Source of the DNA: a virus
IMG/VR virus record: IMGVR_UViG_3300017593_001448
Span: 1-62,669 of that record
DNA length: 62,669 bases
Reading direction: 5' to 3' (one strand)
The notes beneath the pieces are model-generated. The model searched no databases, was not told the origin of the DNA, and saw nothing but the letters and a program-made list of their open reading frames with translations. Shown in pieces: positions 26,081 through 35,062 of the stretch. Each line of letters opens with the position of its first letter. Position 1 is the first letter of the stretch. The translations under genes were made by a program, and so were the position numbers.

Positions 26081-26599
26081 ATGGCTTACGCAAGCACGAG
26101 CAACGTTGCTGCCCTTTGCGCAACTTTGCTGGAGGGAGAGGCAGACTTCAGCGCGTCCACCTCGCCGACCAGTGCTCAAGTGGAGTCCTTTCTCTCCTCC
26201 GGCTGTGGGCTCATCGAGGGAATACTCATAGACTTGGGCTATGATCCTCCTCCCGCGTCCACGACGATAGCTTACTCGATTCTGAGTCATCTTAATGCGA
26301 TTTACGGCGCGGCAATGGCCGAGCTATCCCTAATGAATACCTCTCTTACCCCCGAAGAGAGGACGCGTGCGGAATATCTTGAGTCCTTATTCTGGCGGGA
26401 AGTGGAAAGGTTAAAGGGCATGGACTTATCCAGTATGGGGTTGACAAGGGCCTCAAGGGGTGTGCTCTATGCAGGCGGGATCAGTCAGTCGGATAAGCAC
26501 TCTTATGACAAAGATACTGATCGCGTTGAGCCCAGATTCCGGCGAGGCCAGTTTGCCTTCCCCGAGACCATCCGCGCGTGGGAGATCACAGCTTCTTGA
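26081..26599 (+). CDS. Head-tail connector/adaptor protein
   Basis: The protein (MAYASTSNVAALCATLLEGE) is 172 residues and largely helical, with segments resembling gp6-type connector proteins (TSAQVESFLSSGCGLIEGIL; SHLNAIYGAAMAE). It lies right after the capsid region, where this class is expected. I assign it by position and helical content only. The preferred start is ATG 26081, three bases after the previous stop. Confidence 0.55.
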   Translation: MAYASTSNVAALCATLLEGEADFSASTSPTSAQVESFLSSGCGLIEGILIDLGYDPPPASTTIAYSILSHLNAIYGAAMAELSLMNTSLTPEERTRAEYLESLFWREVERLKGMDLSSMGLTRASRGVLYAGGISQSDKHSYDKDTDRVEPRFRRGQFAFPETIRAWEITAS

Positions 26600-26653
26600 C
26601 AGCTTGTTTTGCATTATCAGCCTTGTGAGCTAACATTCAAGGAGGAGGTGATA

Positions 26654-26731
26654 ATGCGAAGGATCAGATTGAGGAGGTGCACTGGGCAGTTCTGTTCGGG
26701 CAGCGCTTTCCGAGAGGAGGGCAACCAATGA
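26654..26731 (+). CDS. Possible micro-protein (25 aa), leader of the glycosyltransferase
   Basis: AGGAGGAGGTGATA precedes an ATG giving MRRIRLRRCTGQFCSGSAFR and ending GNQ. Its TGA overlaps the glycosyltransferase ATG at 26728 (ATGA). It is basic with two Cys. It could be a translated leader that couples to the next gene, or a small peptide in its own right. Confidence 0.4.
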   Translation: MRRIRLRRCTGQFCSGSAFREEGNQ

Positions 26732-27955
26732 GAGTTGCCTTCATCTACTCGGATTCGCCGCTCGAATGGAACTGCTCTAGACATAACTGAGTGGCGGATG
26801 AAAGCCCCCGCGGATGCTATGAATCGCACTCCGGGCTGGCACGCGAAGCTCATTCATGTCTCGGGATTCCTTGAGTTCCTGAACCCGGTCACGCAGGACT
26901 GGGTAGCGCCTGCTGACGTGATCGTCTTCCAAAGGAATGCCATCTCTCAGGGAGCCATCGACGCTATCCAGTACTGGCAGGGCATGGGCAAGCCAGTGAT
27001 CATAGACCTGGATGATGCCTATCACATCCTGCCTTGGAGCAACCCTGCCCACAAGTTCTGGATTGAGAGGGAGAATGGGGAGGCGCTCGTCTGGTTGGAG
27101 AGGGCTTTGTCCATTGCGGATGCGCTTACATCTCCCTCTCGCGTGATCCTTTCCGACTGGAGCCATGTAGTACCAGGGTACCATATTCAGAACTTTGCCA
27201 GGCGTGAGTGGTGGGAGAATCTTCCAGCGAGAGAGGAGATCAAACGGAGATTTGGGGTTGAAGGAAAGGTAGTCATCGGCTGGGGAGGGTCGGTCTCGCA
27301 CTATGACTCCTGGTGGGGGTCTGGCATCCGGGAGGCAGCATGGATCATCGCCTCTCGTCACCCTGAAGTCATATGGATGATCTGTGGTAATGATCCCCGG
27401 ATAGCTGATCAACTCCCTGTCCCGAAGGAACAGAAGATAGCAGTCCGCGGTGTTCCCCCTCAAGACTGGCCCAAGATTGTGAGGGGGTTTGACATCGGCG
27501 TGGCTCCCCTCTTCGGCCCCTATGACCAAAGGAGGTCATGGATCAAGGGGCTGGAATACCTGCTGGGAGGAGTGCCCTGGGTCGGGACAAGGGGTGAGGT
27601 ATACAGGGATTTGGAAGGCCTCGGGATCTTAATCAGGAACTCCACCGAGGAATGGGTGTCAGCCTTGGAATTCTTGCTCTCACACAGGGAACAGGCACAA
27701 CGTGATGCGGAGGAAAAACGTGAGTTCGCGTCGCAGTGGTTCATCGACCAGCAGCTCGGAAGATACGAGACAGTCTACCGAGAAATCAAGCAACGGTTCC
27801 AAGCGAAAAGGGGAAGGCTCCCGGGCCTCTTCTACATCAACTGGGTCCCAGAACCCGGAAGAGATCCTGAGCACGCCATTACGATCACTACAAACCCTGT
27901 TGGAGACCTTCCCAAGGTTTCGGGATATCCCCGTGGCTCAGAGCTTGCTGTATGA
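26728..27955 (+). CDS. Glycosyltransferase (GT-B, group 1-like) with an apparent +1 frameshift
   Basis: From 26728 the frame reads MRVAFIYSDSPLEWNCSRHN, a typical GT-B start with a good GAGGAGG site, then hits TGA at 26788. Skipping one base brings the reading into the long frame continuing EWRMKAPADAMNR to 27955. The body has GT-B landmarks (VVIGWGGSVSHYDSWWG; VRGVPPQDWPKIVRGFDIGV; APLFGPYDQRRSWIKGLEYLL, cut short here). The two halves fit a single enzyme of ~410 residues. Either a programmed +1 shift at the TGA or a mutation explains the break. Its position between connector and tail genes suggests it sugar-modifies virion parts or DNA. The C-terminus may also be frameshifted (see findings). 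Confidence 0.75.
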
Positions 27956-27985
27956 ACTAGTTCAGATCGTGTACGGAAGGGAAGA

Positions 27986-29074
27986 ATGAGGGTCTTGATC
28001 TCAGGAGGGCCAGCGTTTGAGAAGATCGCGAGGGCCATTCGGGCTGACGAATACGTCACTCTATTCCCTCAGATCGCAAAGGCGCTTCACGATCTGGACT
28101 TGAAAGTGGTGGATCTCTCCTCAATGGTCTCGCCTGGCGAGTTCAGGGAGATATGGAGGTATCTCCATGCCGTTGCTTCTTCCGTGGACGACATGGACCC
28201 GGAGCTATCAGGGTATGTGCTTTCTCGGATTCCACAGATCCTACCATTCGTCATCGGTTTAGACAAGGCTAAACCGGATGCAGTTGTCCTCCACAATGAT
28301 GTGGAGCCTGTGACAAAATTGGCTGCATTGTGGGCCAGGGAGAGGGATGTGCCGTGTATCCATGTCCCGCACGCGATCTATTTTGATGATCCTTGGAAGG
28401 ATGAGGATGACGTGCATGGTGTAGTGACCGCTCAGAGTCTCGCCGCAGCCTCTCCTTTTCAAGCAGAATGGTATCGCGTGAGATCTAAGGACTTGGAGAT
28501 CACAATCACGGGAGCTCCTCGCTGGGACTGGATTGCAAGATGGAGGGTCTCGAAGAAACGGGCCAGAGAGCTCCTTCGGATTCCTGATGACAGAGTTGTT
28601 ATCACATATGCAACCTCTTGGGGGCAGAAGACATCGAGAAAAGGGGCAAGGGTCGACCCGACGGACGCATTCCTTGAGTTCTTGGAGGATATGAAGGGGA
28701 AGCCCGTGCGTCTGATCGCAAAGGTGCACCCTTCCGATGCGAGAGGAAGAAGGTTCGTGAAGCCGCTGACAGAGAGTGGAATCCCGGCTATCCTCACCCA
28801 AGCTCACTTGCCGTATGTTTTGACGGCGTCAGACTATCTGGTTGCCTTTGGCCCTAGCAATATCCTGCTTGAGGCCGCTGCGCTGGGAGTGCCGGGGGTT
28901 TGTCACAAGGCCGTTTTCCCACATCCAAGCATCTTTTCTACGGAGAGGGTGATATTCGAGGAACTTCTCTCTCTGCGCCCTGATTTTCTCGATTTGATTC
29001 CAACTTTTATGGGGCCCCTGGATGGAAGGGCAGCGGACAGGGTGGCTTCATTAGTAAGGGGAAAAGTCTCATGA
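27986..29074 (+). CDS. Second glycosyltransferase-like protein (GT-B, CDP-glycerol transferase-like)
   Basis: This 362-residue protein has an N-terminal Rossmann-like domain (MRVLISGGPAFEKIARAI), PDAVVLHNDVEP and IHVPHAIYF in the middle, then a second half with ITGAPRWDWIARW, YATSWGQKTSR, AKVHPSD and the acidic/Gly loop VAFGPSNILLEAAALGVPGV. This resembles the CDP-glycerol glycerophosphotransferase and UDP-GlcNAc epimerase GT-B folds. It overlaps the neck gene after it (ATGA). With the glycosyltransferase before it, it likely modifies structural components. Confidence 0.65.
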   Translation: MRVLISGGPAFEKIARAIRADEYVTLFPQIAKALHDLDLKVVDLSSMVSPGEFREIWRYLHAVASSVDDMDPELSGYVLSRIPQILPFVIGLDKAKPDAVVLHNDVEPVTKLAALWARERDVPCIHVPHAIYFDDPWKDEDDVHGVVTAQSLAAASPFQAEWYRVRSKDLEITITGAPRWDWIARWRVSKKRARELLRIPDDRVVITYATSWGQKTSRKGARVDPTDAFLEFLEDMKGKPVRLIAKVHPSDARGRRFVKPLTESGIPAILTQAHLPYVLTASDYLVAFGPSNILLEAAALGVPGVCHKAVFPHPSIFSTERVIFEELLSLRPDFLDLIPTFMGPLDGRAADRVASLVRGKVS

Positions 29075-29505
29075 ACATTCAGATCTCATACAAGCTCCAC
29101 GGGATAGAGGCTTGGAAGGAGTTCTTCAAAACTCCCATCTCGGAAGATATTGATCCTGAGATATACAGAGCCGGTCAGGTTCTATGGAGGCTTGTCAGAT
29201 CGGAAGCGCCTGTAAGGACAGGGAAGCTGAGAAATTCCATCTTCTTGCGCTTTCGCGGGCCCAGGAGCTTCCTCATCGGTGAAGGGGTTGACTACGGGAT
29301 CTACGTGCGGAGGGGGACAAGAGCTCACATCATCAGGCCTCGGGAGAAAAAGGCGCTCTGGTGGCCTGGTTTGCCCCATCCTGTTGCCATCGTTCACCAT
29401 CCGGGCACGAGGCCCAATGATTACATGGCAAGAGCGCTAGAGAGGTTCTCCTTGCCATCCATAGGGAGGAGGATCATAGACCGGATTAAAAGGAGAGACC
29501 CCTGA
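29071..29505 (+). CDS. HK97 gp10-like neck/tail completion protein
   Basis: This 144-residue protein contains LWRLVRSEAPVRTGKLRNSI and VDYGIYVRRGTRAH, the pattern of HK97 gp10 family proteins that act in head-tail joining, plus YMARALERF near the end. Its ATG overlaps the previous stop, and it is followed by the terminator-like gene. Confidence 0.75.
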   Translation: MNIQISYKLHGIEAWKEFFKTPISEDIDPEIYRAGQVLWRLVRSEAPVRTGKLRNSIFLRFRGPRSFLIGEGVDYGIYVRRGTRAHIIRPREKKALWWPGLPHPVAIVHHPGTRPNDYMARALERFSLPSIGRRIIDRIKRRDP

Positions 29506-29921
29506 TGGGCGAGGCACTGGAAATCTCAGATGCCTTGGTTTCGTTACTTCAATCAACCCTGGGATCCCGAAACGTCTCCAATCGAACTTATGGGATCTTG
29601 GGGCGAAGGAAGAACTGGGCAGCGATCGTGGAGCTGAGGGCTTGTGACGTGGTGAAGCATCAGCTTCACTCCTTCGCCCGACATTGGACCTTCAGGGTGG
29701 CGATCTACATAAACGACTCTGGAGATCCGGGAAGGACGATGACGAACATCCTCTCCGCCACAGATCTCGCTTTGGAAGCCCTCCTCGGCGATCCCACAAT
29801 CGGAGGAACGGTGAACCAGATTGAGGAGATAGAGGTCAGCAGAAATCCGGGAGAGTCCTTGGAGCTCAGCGGACGATTATGGATCCCGGTTTATTTAGAT
29901 ATCACAGCAGTTAAGTTCTGA
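29505..29921 (+). CDS. Tail terminator-like protein
   Basis: A 138-residue alpha/beta protein (VSLLQSTLGSRNVSNRTYGI; TFRVAIYINDSGDP) lying between gp10-like and tail tube genes, the standard place of the tail terminator. Family features are weak, so the call rests on position. ATG overlaps the previous stop (TGATG). Confidence 0.6.
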   Translation: MGEALEISDALVSLLQSTLGSRNVSNRTYGILGRRKNWAAIVELRACDVVKHQLHSFARHWTFRVAIYINDSGDPGRTMTNILSATDLALEALLGDPTIGGTVNQIEEIEVSRNPGESLELSGRLWIPVYLDITAVKF

Positions 29922-29933
29922 TGGGAGGTTATC

Positions 29934-30356
29934 ATGGGGAAGATTACAGCTTCGGCGGTCTCTCTGTACGTTGAGGATGCCTCAGGAGCCAGCCAATCCA
30001 TCTCTGGTTTGGGCAATTCGATCACGCTTTCTTGGTCCAGCGATGCTCCTGAAGTCACCGCGTTCGGGAACACCACACGAGAGCGATTGCCAAACGGGTT
30101 GAAGGATTGGGAGTTGTCCTTTGACGGGTTCTACGACCCGGAATCGGACAGCATCGATGACATCTTGTCCGGTATCTTGGGAGGCGCGACTGTCATTCAG
30201 TTAGGGCCCGCGGGCTCCAGTGCCAGCGACCCCAAGTTCACGGCGAGCGGCATCTTGACATCCTATGAAATCGGGATCGCATTGGAAGACGCGCTCACGG
30301 TCTCCGCAACCTTTACGGCCAGGTCTGGCAGCATGACCAGGGGGACATGGTCATGA
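29934..30356 (+). CDS. Major tail tube protein
   Basis: 140 residues, beta-rich, with Ser/Gly-rich start (SGLGNSITLSWSSDAPEVTA) and NTTRERLPNGLKDWELSFDG, fitting siphovirus tail tube proteins. It lies directly ahead of the tail chaperones and tape measure. GGGAGGTTATC precedes the ATG. Confidence 0.75.
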   Translation: MGKITASAVSLYVEDASGASQSISGLGNSITLSWSSDAPEVTAFGNTTRERLPNGLKDWELSFDGFYDPESDSIDDILSGILGGATVIQLGPAGSSASDPKFTASGILTSYEIGIALEDALTVSATFTARSGSMTRGTWS

Positions 30357-30664
30357 GGAAACTCCCAGTAAAACTAAAGAAGATTGAACTGACTGGCGAG
30401 TACGAGGGATGGGAACTCACCATGCGGGTGAATCCTCCCTTTTTCGTCTTTGACCAGATTCAATCGGGAGAAGTTGACCAAATACTGGACGCGCTGGGCT
30501 TAATTACCACGGAATGGAACTTCGTTGACGAGAATGGAGAGCCAATGCCGCCGCCGTCCAAGGAGTCCTATCGCTTGCTGCCCTATGATCTGGTTCTGGA
30601 GATCGTGGATAAGTTCACGAGCGAGGTAACCTCTTTACTCCCAAAATCAGAAGACAAATCATAG
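30353..30664 (+). CDS. Tail assembly chaperone, short product (gpG-like)
   Basis: ATG 30353 overlaps the tail tube stop. The 103-residue acidic protein (MRKLPVKLKKIELTGEYEGW) ends at TAG 30662. Near its end lies the slippery site CCCAAAA, giving a longer product. Phage lambda gpG/gpGT-type chaperones load the tape measure protein and share this layout. Confidence 0.8.
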   Translation: MRKLPVKLKKIELTGEYEGWELTMRVNPPFFVFDQIQSGEVDQILDALGLITTEWNFVDENGEPMPPPSKESYRLLPYDLVLEIVDKFTSEVTSLLPKSEDKS

Positions 30665-30867
30665 CGGCAGCCTGGGTAGACGCGCCCGCGCCTTGGATCC
30701 TTGTGAAAGCCCAGCTCTGCAAAACCTTTGGCTGGACCCCAAGCCAACTCGCAGAGGAAGATGCAGCCGAAGTCTTACAGATGAGCAGGGCATTGGCTCT
30801 CTTTGAGAACACTCTGTCTAAGAAAGCAGAAGTTCATGCTCGGCTTCATAGAGCCAGGAGAAGGTAG
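30353..30867 (+). CDS. Tail assembly chaperone, -1 frameshift product (gpGT-like)
   Basis: A -1 slip at 30640-30646 joins the first ~98 codons to the frame reading KIRRQIIAAAWVDAPAPWIL and onward (LVKAQLCKTFGWTPSQLAEE, QMSRALALFEN) to TAG 30865, ~171 residues. The second part is protein-like, matches the usual T domain of tail chaperones, has no start codon with ribosome site of its own, and ends directly before the GTG of the tape measure gene. Confidence 0.85.
30640..30646 (+). promoter_or_regulatory. Programmed -1 ribosomal frameshift site
   Basis: The heptamer C CCA AAA is in the correct phase (CCA at 30641-30643, AAA at 30644-30646) for simultaneous tRNA slippage by one base backwards. 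The zero frame ends 16 bases later at TAG 30662-30664. Confidence 0.85.
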
Positions 30868-33411
30868 GTGCCAAGGACTTCAATTTTAGTCGAAGTTTTG
30901 GCCAAGGATAGAGCCTCAGGCATTCTTGGGAAAATCGGAAGGAACCTGGGAGACATCGGTAAGATCGCAGCCGGTGTAGGCCTTGCGCGCCTCGCAGAGG
31001 AAGGCATCAGGGCTGGGGCCGGACTTGTGAAGTCCACTCTTGCTCAAGCGGGTGCTTATCAGCTTGAGCAGGCAAGCCTGAAGAACCTCCTCGCGGTTTC
31101 CGAGATGTTTGATTCCGCGCAATGGGAGCAAGTGAAAGTTGGGACCAAAGTCGCAAGGCTGACGGACAAACAGCGAGAGGCTCTTCAGAAGCACCGAACG
31201 AATGTAAAGAAGTATTCCGCTAACTTAGAGTTGCTGAATGCCAAGATCCAAGAGCAAGCTCAGCGCGTTTGGGAGATGAAGAACAAGTGGACGGAACAGG
31301 GGCTTGCTTACAAAACCGCGGTTGCCCGTCTCAACCAGATGAACGTTCAGCGTGATATCCTCTCCGAAAAACTTGAGGATGAGAAGGCTGCGGTTAAGAA
31401 GCTCCAGGCACAGGAAGGCAAGCAAGTTCCGATCTACCGACGCAATCTGAAGTTTACGCTCTCTTACAGCAAGGCGGTCGAAGAGAACAGCGAGGAATTC
31501 AAGGAACTCTGGAAGAACATCAAGAAGATGGCGATCACCCGGGGCGTGGATTACCGAACTATTTCCCAGATGTATCAGTACGGCCTCGCGACGGGTGTTC
31601 CCCTTGAAACGCTTAAGGAGCTGGTCCCGCTGACAGTCGACTGGGCCGTGGCCACAGGCAAGTCACAGGTTGAGGTCAAGCATATTGGTAAGGCTCTAGG
31701 CGACGTGGCATCCAGAGGTCATTTGGCCGCGCAGGAGATCTATCAGTTCGCGAACGTTAATATCCCGTTGCAGAAACTTCTGGCTCAGAAGCTCGGGATC
31801 ACGACGGACGAGCTGATGGACCTTGTGCGCAAGGGCGCGATACCAGCCTCGCTGGTATTTGAGACCTTGAACAGCTTCTTCCAGCCTTTCACCGAAGCAG
31901 CGGAAGATGTTTCAGAGACCCTCCCTCGGGCCACAGAAGGGTTCAAGGAGCTTGTAAAAATCAACTTGGCCGAGGCTCTTTCACCAGCCAGTGATGCCTT
32001 GGCTGGCTTCGTGAAATGGCTTACCGATATAGCCCAGAAGACCGGTGCTTTTGACAAGATCAAGGGTGCTGTGAAAAGTGTAGCGGACTGGTTTGCGGAC
32101 TTGCTTGACAAAATGAAACCAGTCATAGCTGCTTTTCTCTCCGGCTTTGAAGAAGGTGGTCTGTTCGTCGGTGTTCTCTCTGCCATCCAGACGATAATCT
32201 CCCCAGGGGCGTTTGAGCAACTCACCGAGCTTCTGGGCAATCTTGGTCAGACCTTCCACGACATCGGGGAGTTTATTAGGGATAACTTCATGCCAGCAAT
32301 CCAAGGAGTCACAGATAATCTCCCGAGCTTGGAGCAGATCCTGGGGTTCATCAATGATCACTGGGGAGATTTCGATGCTGGTATCAAAGCGGTAGTAGCT
32401 GCGATTGCAGCTGCTGGGATTGCAGCCTTAATTGGGGGGATTGTCTCTGCAATCACTTCTCTGGCAACCAGCATAGGCGGCATCATCTTGATCGTAGGGA
32501 TCCTTGCTGGCCTATGGACTGAATTCGGCGATGATATTATGAACTGGGCGTCGAATGTCTGGTACGGGACTCTCCTTCCTGCATTTGAGGACGCGAAGAA
32601 GGCGATCTCGACCTTCGCTACTAACGCAGTAAACTGGGTCACAGGGGCTTTCACCTCAATCGGGAATTTCATAAGCGGCGCAGTGAATACGATCACAGAA
32701 CCGTTGCTCGGTCTGTACTCCTTCCTATCAGAGACTTTTGGCCCTTACTTGTCCGCTTGGGTTGGGATGTGGGAAAGCATTGGAGGATTCCTAGTCTCAG
32801 TCGGGGGCCTCGCCCTTACCCTTGCTGAAAACATGGGAGGCTTGCTAGCCATTCTAGCGGAAAAGGGATGGGAGGCATATAAAACCTACCTAAACACGGT
32901 AAAGGACGTAATTGAGAAATATGTTGTTCCAGCCTTTCAGAAATTCTACTCTTGGGTCCGCGATGCGATAGACCTGATCGGAAAAGCGACAGGAATCGGC
33001 GGGGTTGGCGGCCTCACAAAAGACTTTGAGGGTTTGAGAGACGTTCTTAATTACCTCATCCAAAACGTCTTTGATCCAGTCTCTAAGTTCTTCGATGGCT
33101 TGGCAAGCAAGGTAGACGCCGCAAAGGATGCCCTCAAGAAATTTGGGGTAAGCAAGGAAATAGAGCCCGGCTCACCATCCCCCTTGGAACTCTCCATTCG
33201 GGGGATCAATGCCGCTTTTGAAGATCTTGCCACCACCTTACGGTCTCCCGGCTTTATGAGCCCTGTTTCATCTCCGGTCCCCATTGCCTCTGGACCAACC
33301 TACAATGTGGTGGTAAACGTCAGCGGTGGATCACCGGAAGGGGTCCATGAGGCCGCCTACTCCGCGGTGATTCAGGCATTCCAAGAACTTGAAGCGCAGT
33401 TGAGGGTATGA
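30868..33411 (+). CDS. Tape measure protein
   Basis: The 847-residue protein starts with GTG right behind the chaperone stop. It has the N-terminal phage_tape-like region (SILVEVLAKDRASGILGKIG), a long coiled-coil stretch, a typical tape domain (ISQMYQYGLATGVPLETLKE, then ASRGHLAAQEIYQF), hydrophobic helices (AAIAAAGIAALIGGIVSA) around 510-550 and a C-terminal PTYNVVVNVSG. Its length implies a tail of ordinary siphovirus size, about 120-130 nm by the usual ~1.5 A per residue. Confidence 0.9.
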   Translation: MPRTSILVEVLAKDRASGILGKIGRNLGDIGKIAAGVGLARLAEEGIRAGAGLVKSTLAQAGAYQLEQASLKNLLAVSEMFDSAQWEQVKVGTKVARLTDKQREALQKHRTNVKKYSANLELLNAKIQEQAQRVWEMKNKWTEQGLAYKTAVARLNQMNVQRDILSEKLEDEKAAVKKLQAQEGKQVPIYRRNLKFTLSYSKAVEENSEEFKELWKNIKKMAITRGVDYRTISQMYQYGLATGVPLETLKELVPLTVDWAVATGKSQVEVKHIGKALGDVASRGHLAAQEIYQFANVNIPLQKLLAQKLGITTDELMDLVRKGAIPASLVFETLNSFFQPFTEAAEDVSETLPRATEGFKELVKINLAEALSPASDALAGFVKWLTDIAQKTGAFDKIKGAVKSVADWFADLLDKMKPVIAAFLSGFEEGGLFVGVLSAIQTIISPGAFEQLTELLGNLGQTFHDIGEFIRDNFMPAIQGVTDNLPSLEQILGFINDHWGDFDAGIKAVVAAIAAAGIAALIGGIVSAITSLATSIGGIILIVGILAGLWTEFGDDIMNWASNVWYGTLLPAFEDAKKAISTFATNAVNWVTGAFTSIGNFISGAVNTITEPLLGLYSFLSETFGPYLSAWVGMWESIGGFLVSVGGLALTLAENMGGLLAILAEKGWEAYKTYLNTVKDVIEKYVVPAFQKFYSWVRDAIDLIGKATGIGGVGGLTKDFEGLRDVLNYLIQNVFDPVSKFFDGLASKVDAAKDALKKFGVSKEIEPGSPSPLELSIRGINAAFEDLATTLRSPGFMSPVSSPVPIASGPTYNVVVNVSGGSPEGVHEAAYSAVIQAFQELEAQLRV

Positions 33412-34487
33412 TGAAGACGAGAATTTGGCAAGCTGGATTCGAGACGAGGGACACGGATGAATTTCCCGAAAGAGATCTCAACCAACAAGTAGTCTCATCC
33501 GCCTCGGCTAAGACCGGAAGTTTTGCACTCAGACTGGTGGCGGAATCATCTGATCGTTATGGTGTGGTGCCTGGCCTCTCGGCAAGTCATGTCCAAGTCG
33601 GTATGCAATATCTCAAGGCCGGAACGATTTCGGACTCGGGTGTGGGCGTGACCCCATGTCCCTACCTTGTCAGGTTCTTTTCCGAGGATGGTGCATGGAT
33701 TGGTGGCGTAAGGCTCTCTCCTACGAATGTCTTCTTCTTAGACATTAACGGAAGCCAGGTGGCAACTGGGTCAACTTATCTTGGCACAGAGACAGGCGTG
33801 GATGGATACCGCCATGTTGGAATTGACTTCATGGTGAACGCATCCGGCTGGCTAGCGTTGTACCTTGATGGCCGACTTGAGGCCTATTACTCTGGTGATA
33901 CAACTATTGCGGGTTCCAAGGTCTCTCGAGTTTATATCCCTTATCTGCTTTCAAACTCTATAGGAGCTTATCACTACCTGGACGATATCTACATTGATCA
34001 AGTTGATGGGGCTTCCACGATGGAATGTCCTGACGATCTCAGGTTCTTGCCAATCGTTGCCAGTACTCCCGGAGCAAGTGCTAATTGGGATGTAGTCGGA
34101 GCCTCGGTGAACGTGGAAGCGGTGGATGATTGGGGCTTCGGAAAAGCAGATGATGACTCGACATATGTCAGCTCTTCTGTGGCAAGCACGATTGACTTCT
34201 ACTTCGGCAACTGGATCATGGAAGGCACAATCCCGGCATCAAACATTATCAATGCCTTGATCGTCCAGGCGAGAGCATTGAAGACAAATGCTGCCGCATC
34301 AACTCAGCTTAAGCTCGCGGTGAGACGCGCTAGCCCATCAGCTGTAAGTTATAGTGATGGAAAGGACCTGGAATCCTCTTATGGCATCGTCTGGCACCGG
34401 TTCACCGAGGACCCATATACAGGTAGCCCGTGGGAGGATTACGAGGATCTCAATGAGACTGAATTTGGGATAAAGCCCGAGCCATGA
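33408..34487 (+). CDS. Tail protein with LamG/concanavalin-like fold (359 aa)
   Basis: Overlaps the tape measure stop (ATGA). The middle has GYRHVGIDFMVNASGWLALY followed by LDGRLEAYYSGDT and HYLDDIYIDQVDG, the pattern of LamG-type lectin domains. Distal tail proteins often carry such carbohydrate-binding domains. The exact role in the baseplate is unknown. Confidence 0.55.
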   Translation: MMKTRIWQAGFETRDTDEFPERDLNQQVVSSASAKTGSFALRLVAESSDRYGVVPGLSASHVQVGMQYLKAGTISDSGVGVTPCPYLVRFFSEDGAWIGGVRLSPTNVFFLDINGSQVATGSTYLGTETGVDGYRHVGIDFMVNASGWLALYLDGRLEAYYSGDTTIAGSKVSRVYIPYLLSNSIGAYHYLDDIYIDQVDGASTMECPDDLRFLPIVASTPGASANWDVVGASVNVEAVDDWGFGKADDDSTYVSSSVASTIDFYFGNWIMEGTIPASNIINALIVQARALKTNAAASTQLKLAVRRASPSAVSYSDGKDLESSYGIVWHRFTEDPYTGSPWEDYEDLNETEFGIKPEP

Positions 34488-35062
34488 GCACGAGAGTAAC
34501 CGCGGTTGAGAGCCTAGTAGAAATCGAACACAAGGACGGCGTGAATGTCACCGCGGCTGAGTCCTTAGTTGAGATTGAGCCGGGGGTAGCTGTCTTCTCG
34601 ACAGCGCTACTCGGGTATGTTGAGATCGAGCATAATCCCCGTGTGCGAGTTTCCGCTCTCATGGGGTACGTCGAGATCGGGCCAAGGCCTATCTCGCCGA
34701 GCACATTCACAATAAATGGGGAGATACCCCCTTACTATGCGAGACCAGACAGGAAGCATCCACCGGTTCTGAGATATCCATCTCCGAAGAAGATGGTTTG
34801 GCCGGGAGAACCCGTCAGGGCTGTTGGCTTACCATATGCTGAAATAGGGAGAAGCTGGATAAATCAAGAGGGGATAGACTGGTGGCTGGACCTTTTTGGT
34901 TCCTCGCCCTACATCGATGCTTCCGTTACTCTCTATGATCCCTTTGAGAACGGCTGGGTGTCGGGAAGCTGCCATGTCTGGAGGCCAACCTTTATGCCAA
35001 AAGAGAACCTCTACGCCGAATTTGTGATCAAGTTAACGGGGATTGAGAAATGTTCCGAGTGA
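34484..35062 (+). CDS. Distal tail protein with four internal repeats
   Basis: The first ~70 residues are four tandem repeats of about 17 residues (core ESLVEIEH, ESLVEIEP, GYVEIEH, GYVEIGP). The rest (GRSWINQEGIDWWLDLFGSS, SCHVWRPTFM) is clearly similar to the next gene's product (GRRWISQEGLDWWFSFFSSH, ALMWFPEF), so the two are paralogues in tandem. Their genes overlap by 13 bases. Probably a baseplate/tail-tip ring component. Confidence 0.6.
   Translation: MSTRVTAVESLVEIEHKDGVNVTAAESLVEIEPGVAVFSTALLGYVEIEHNPRVRVSALMGYVEIGPRPISPSTFTINGEIPPYYARPDRKHPPVLRYPSPKKMVWPGEPVRAVGLPYAEIGRSWINQEGIDWWLDLFGSSPYIDASVTLYDPFENGWVSGSCHVWRPTFMPKENLYAEFVIKLTGIEKCSE

Noticed and set aside
26735-26800. Glycosyltransferase start at TTG 26735
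   Set aside because: The first residues in that frame are Ser/Arg-rich and unlike GT-B starts, while ATG 26728 has a better ribosome site and a typical GT sequence in the neighbouring frame.
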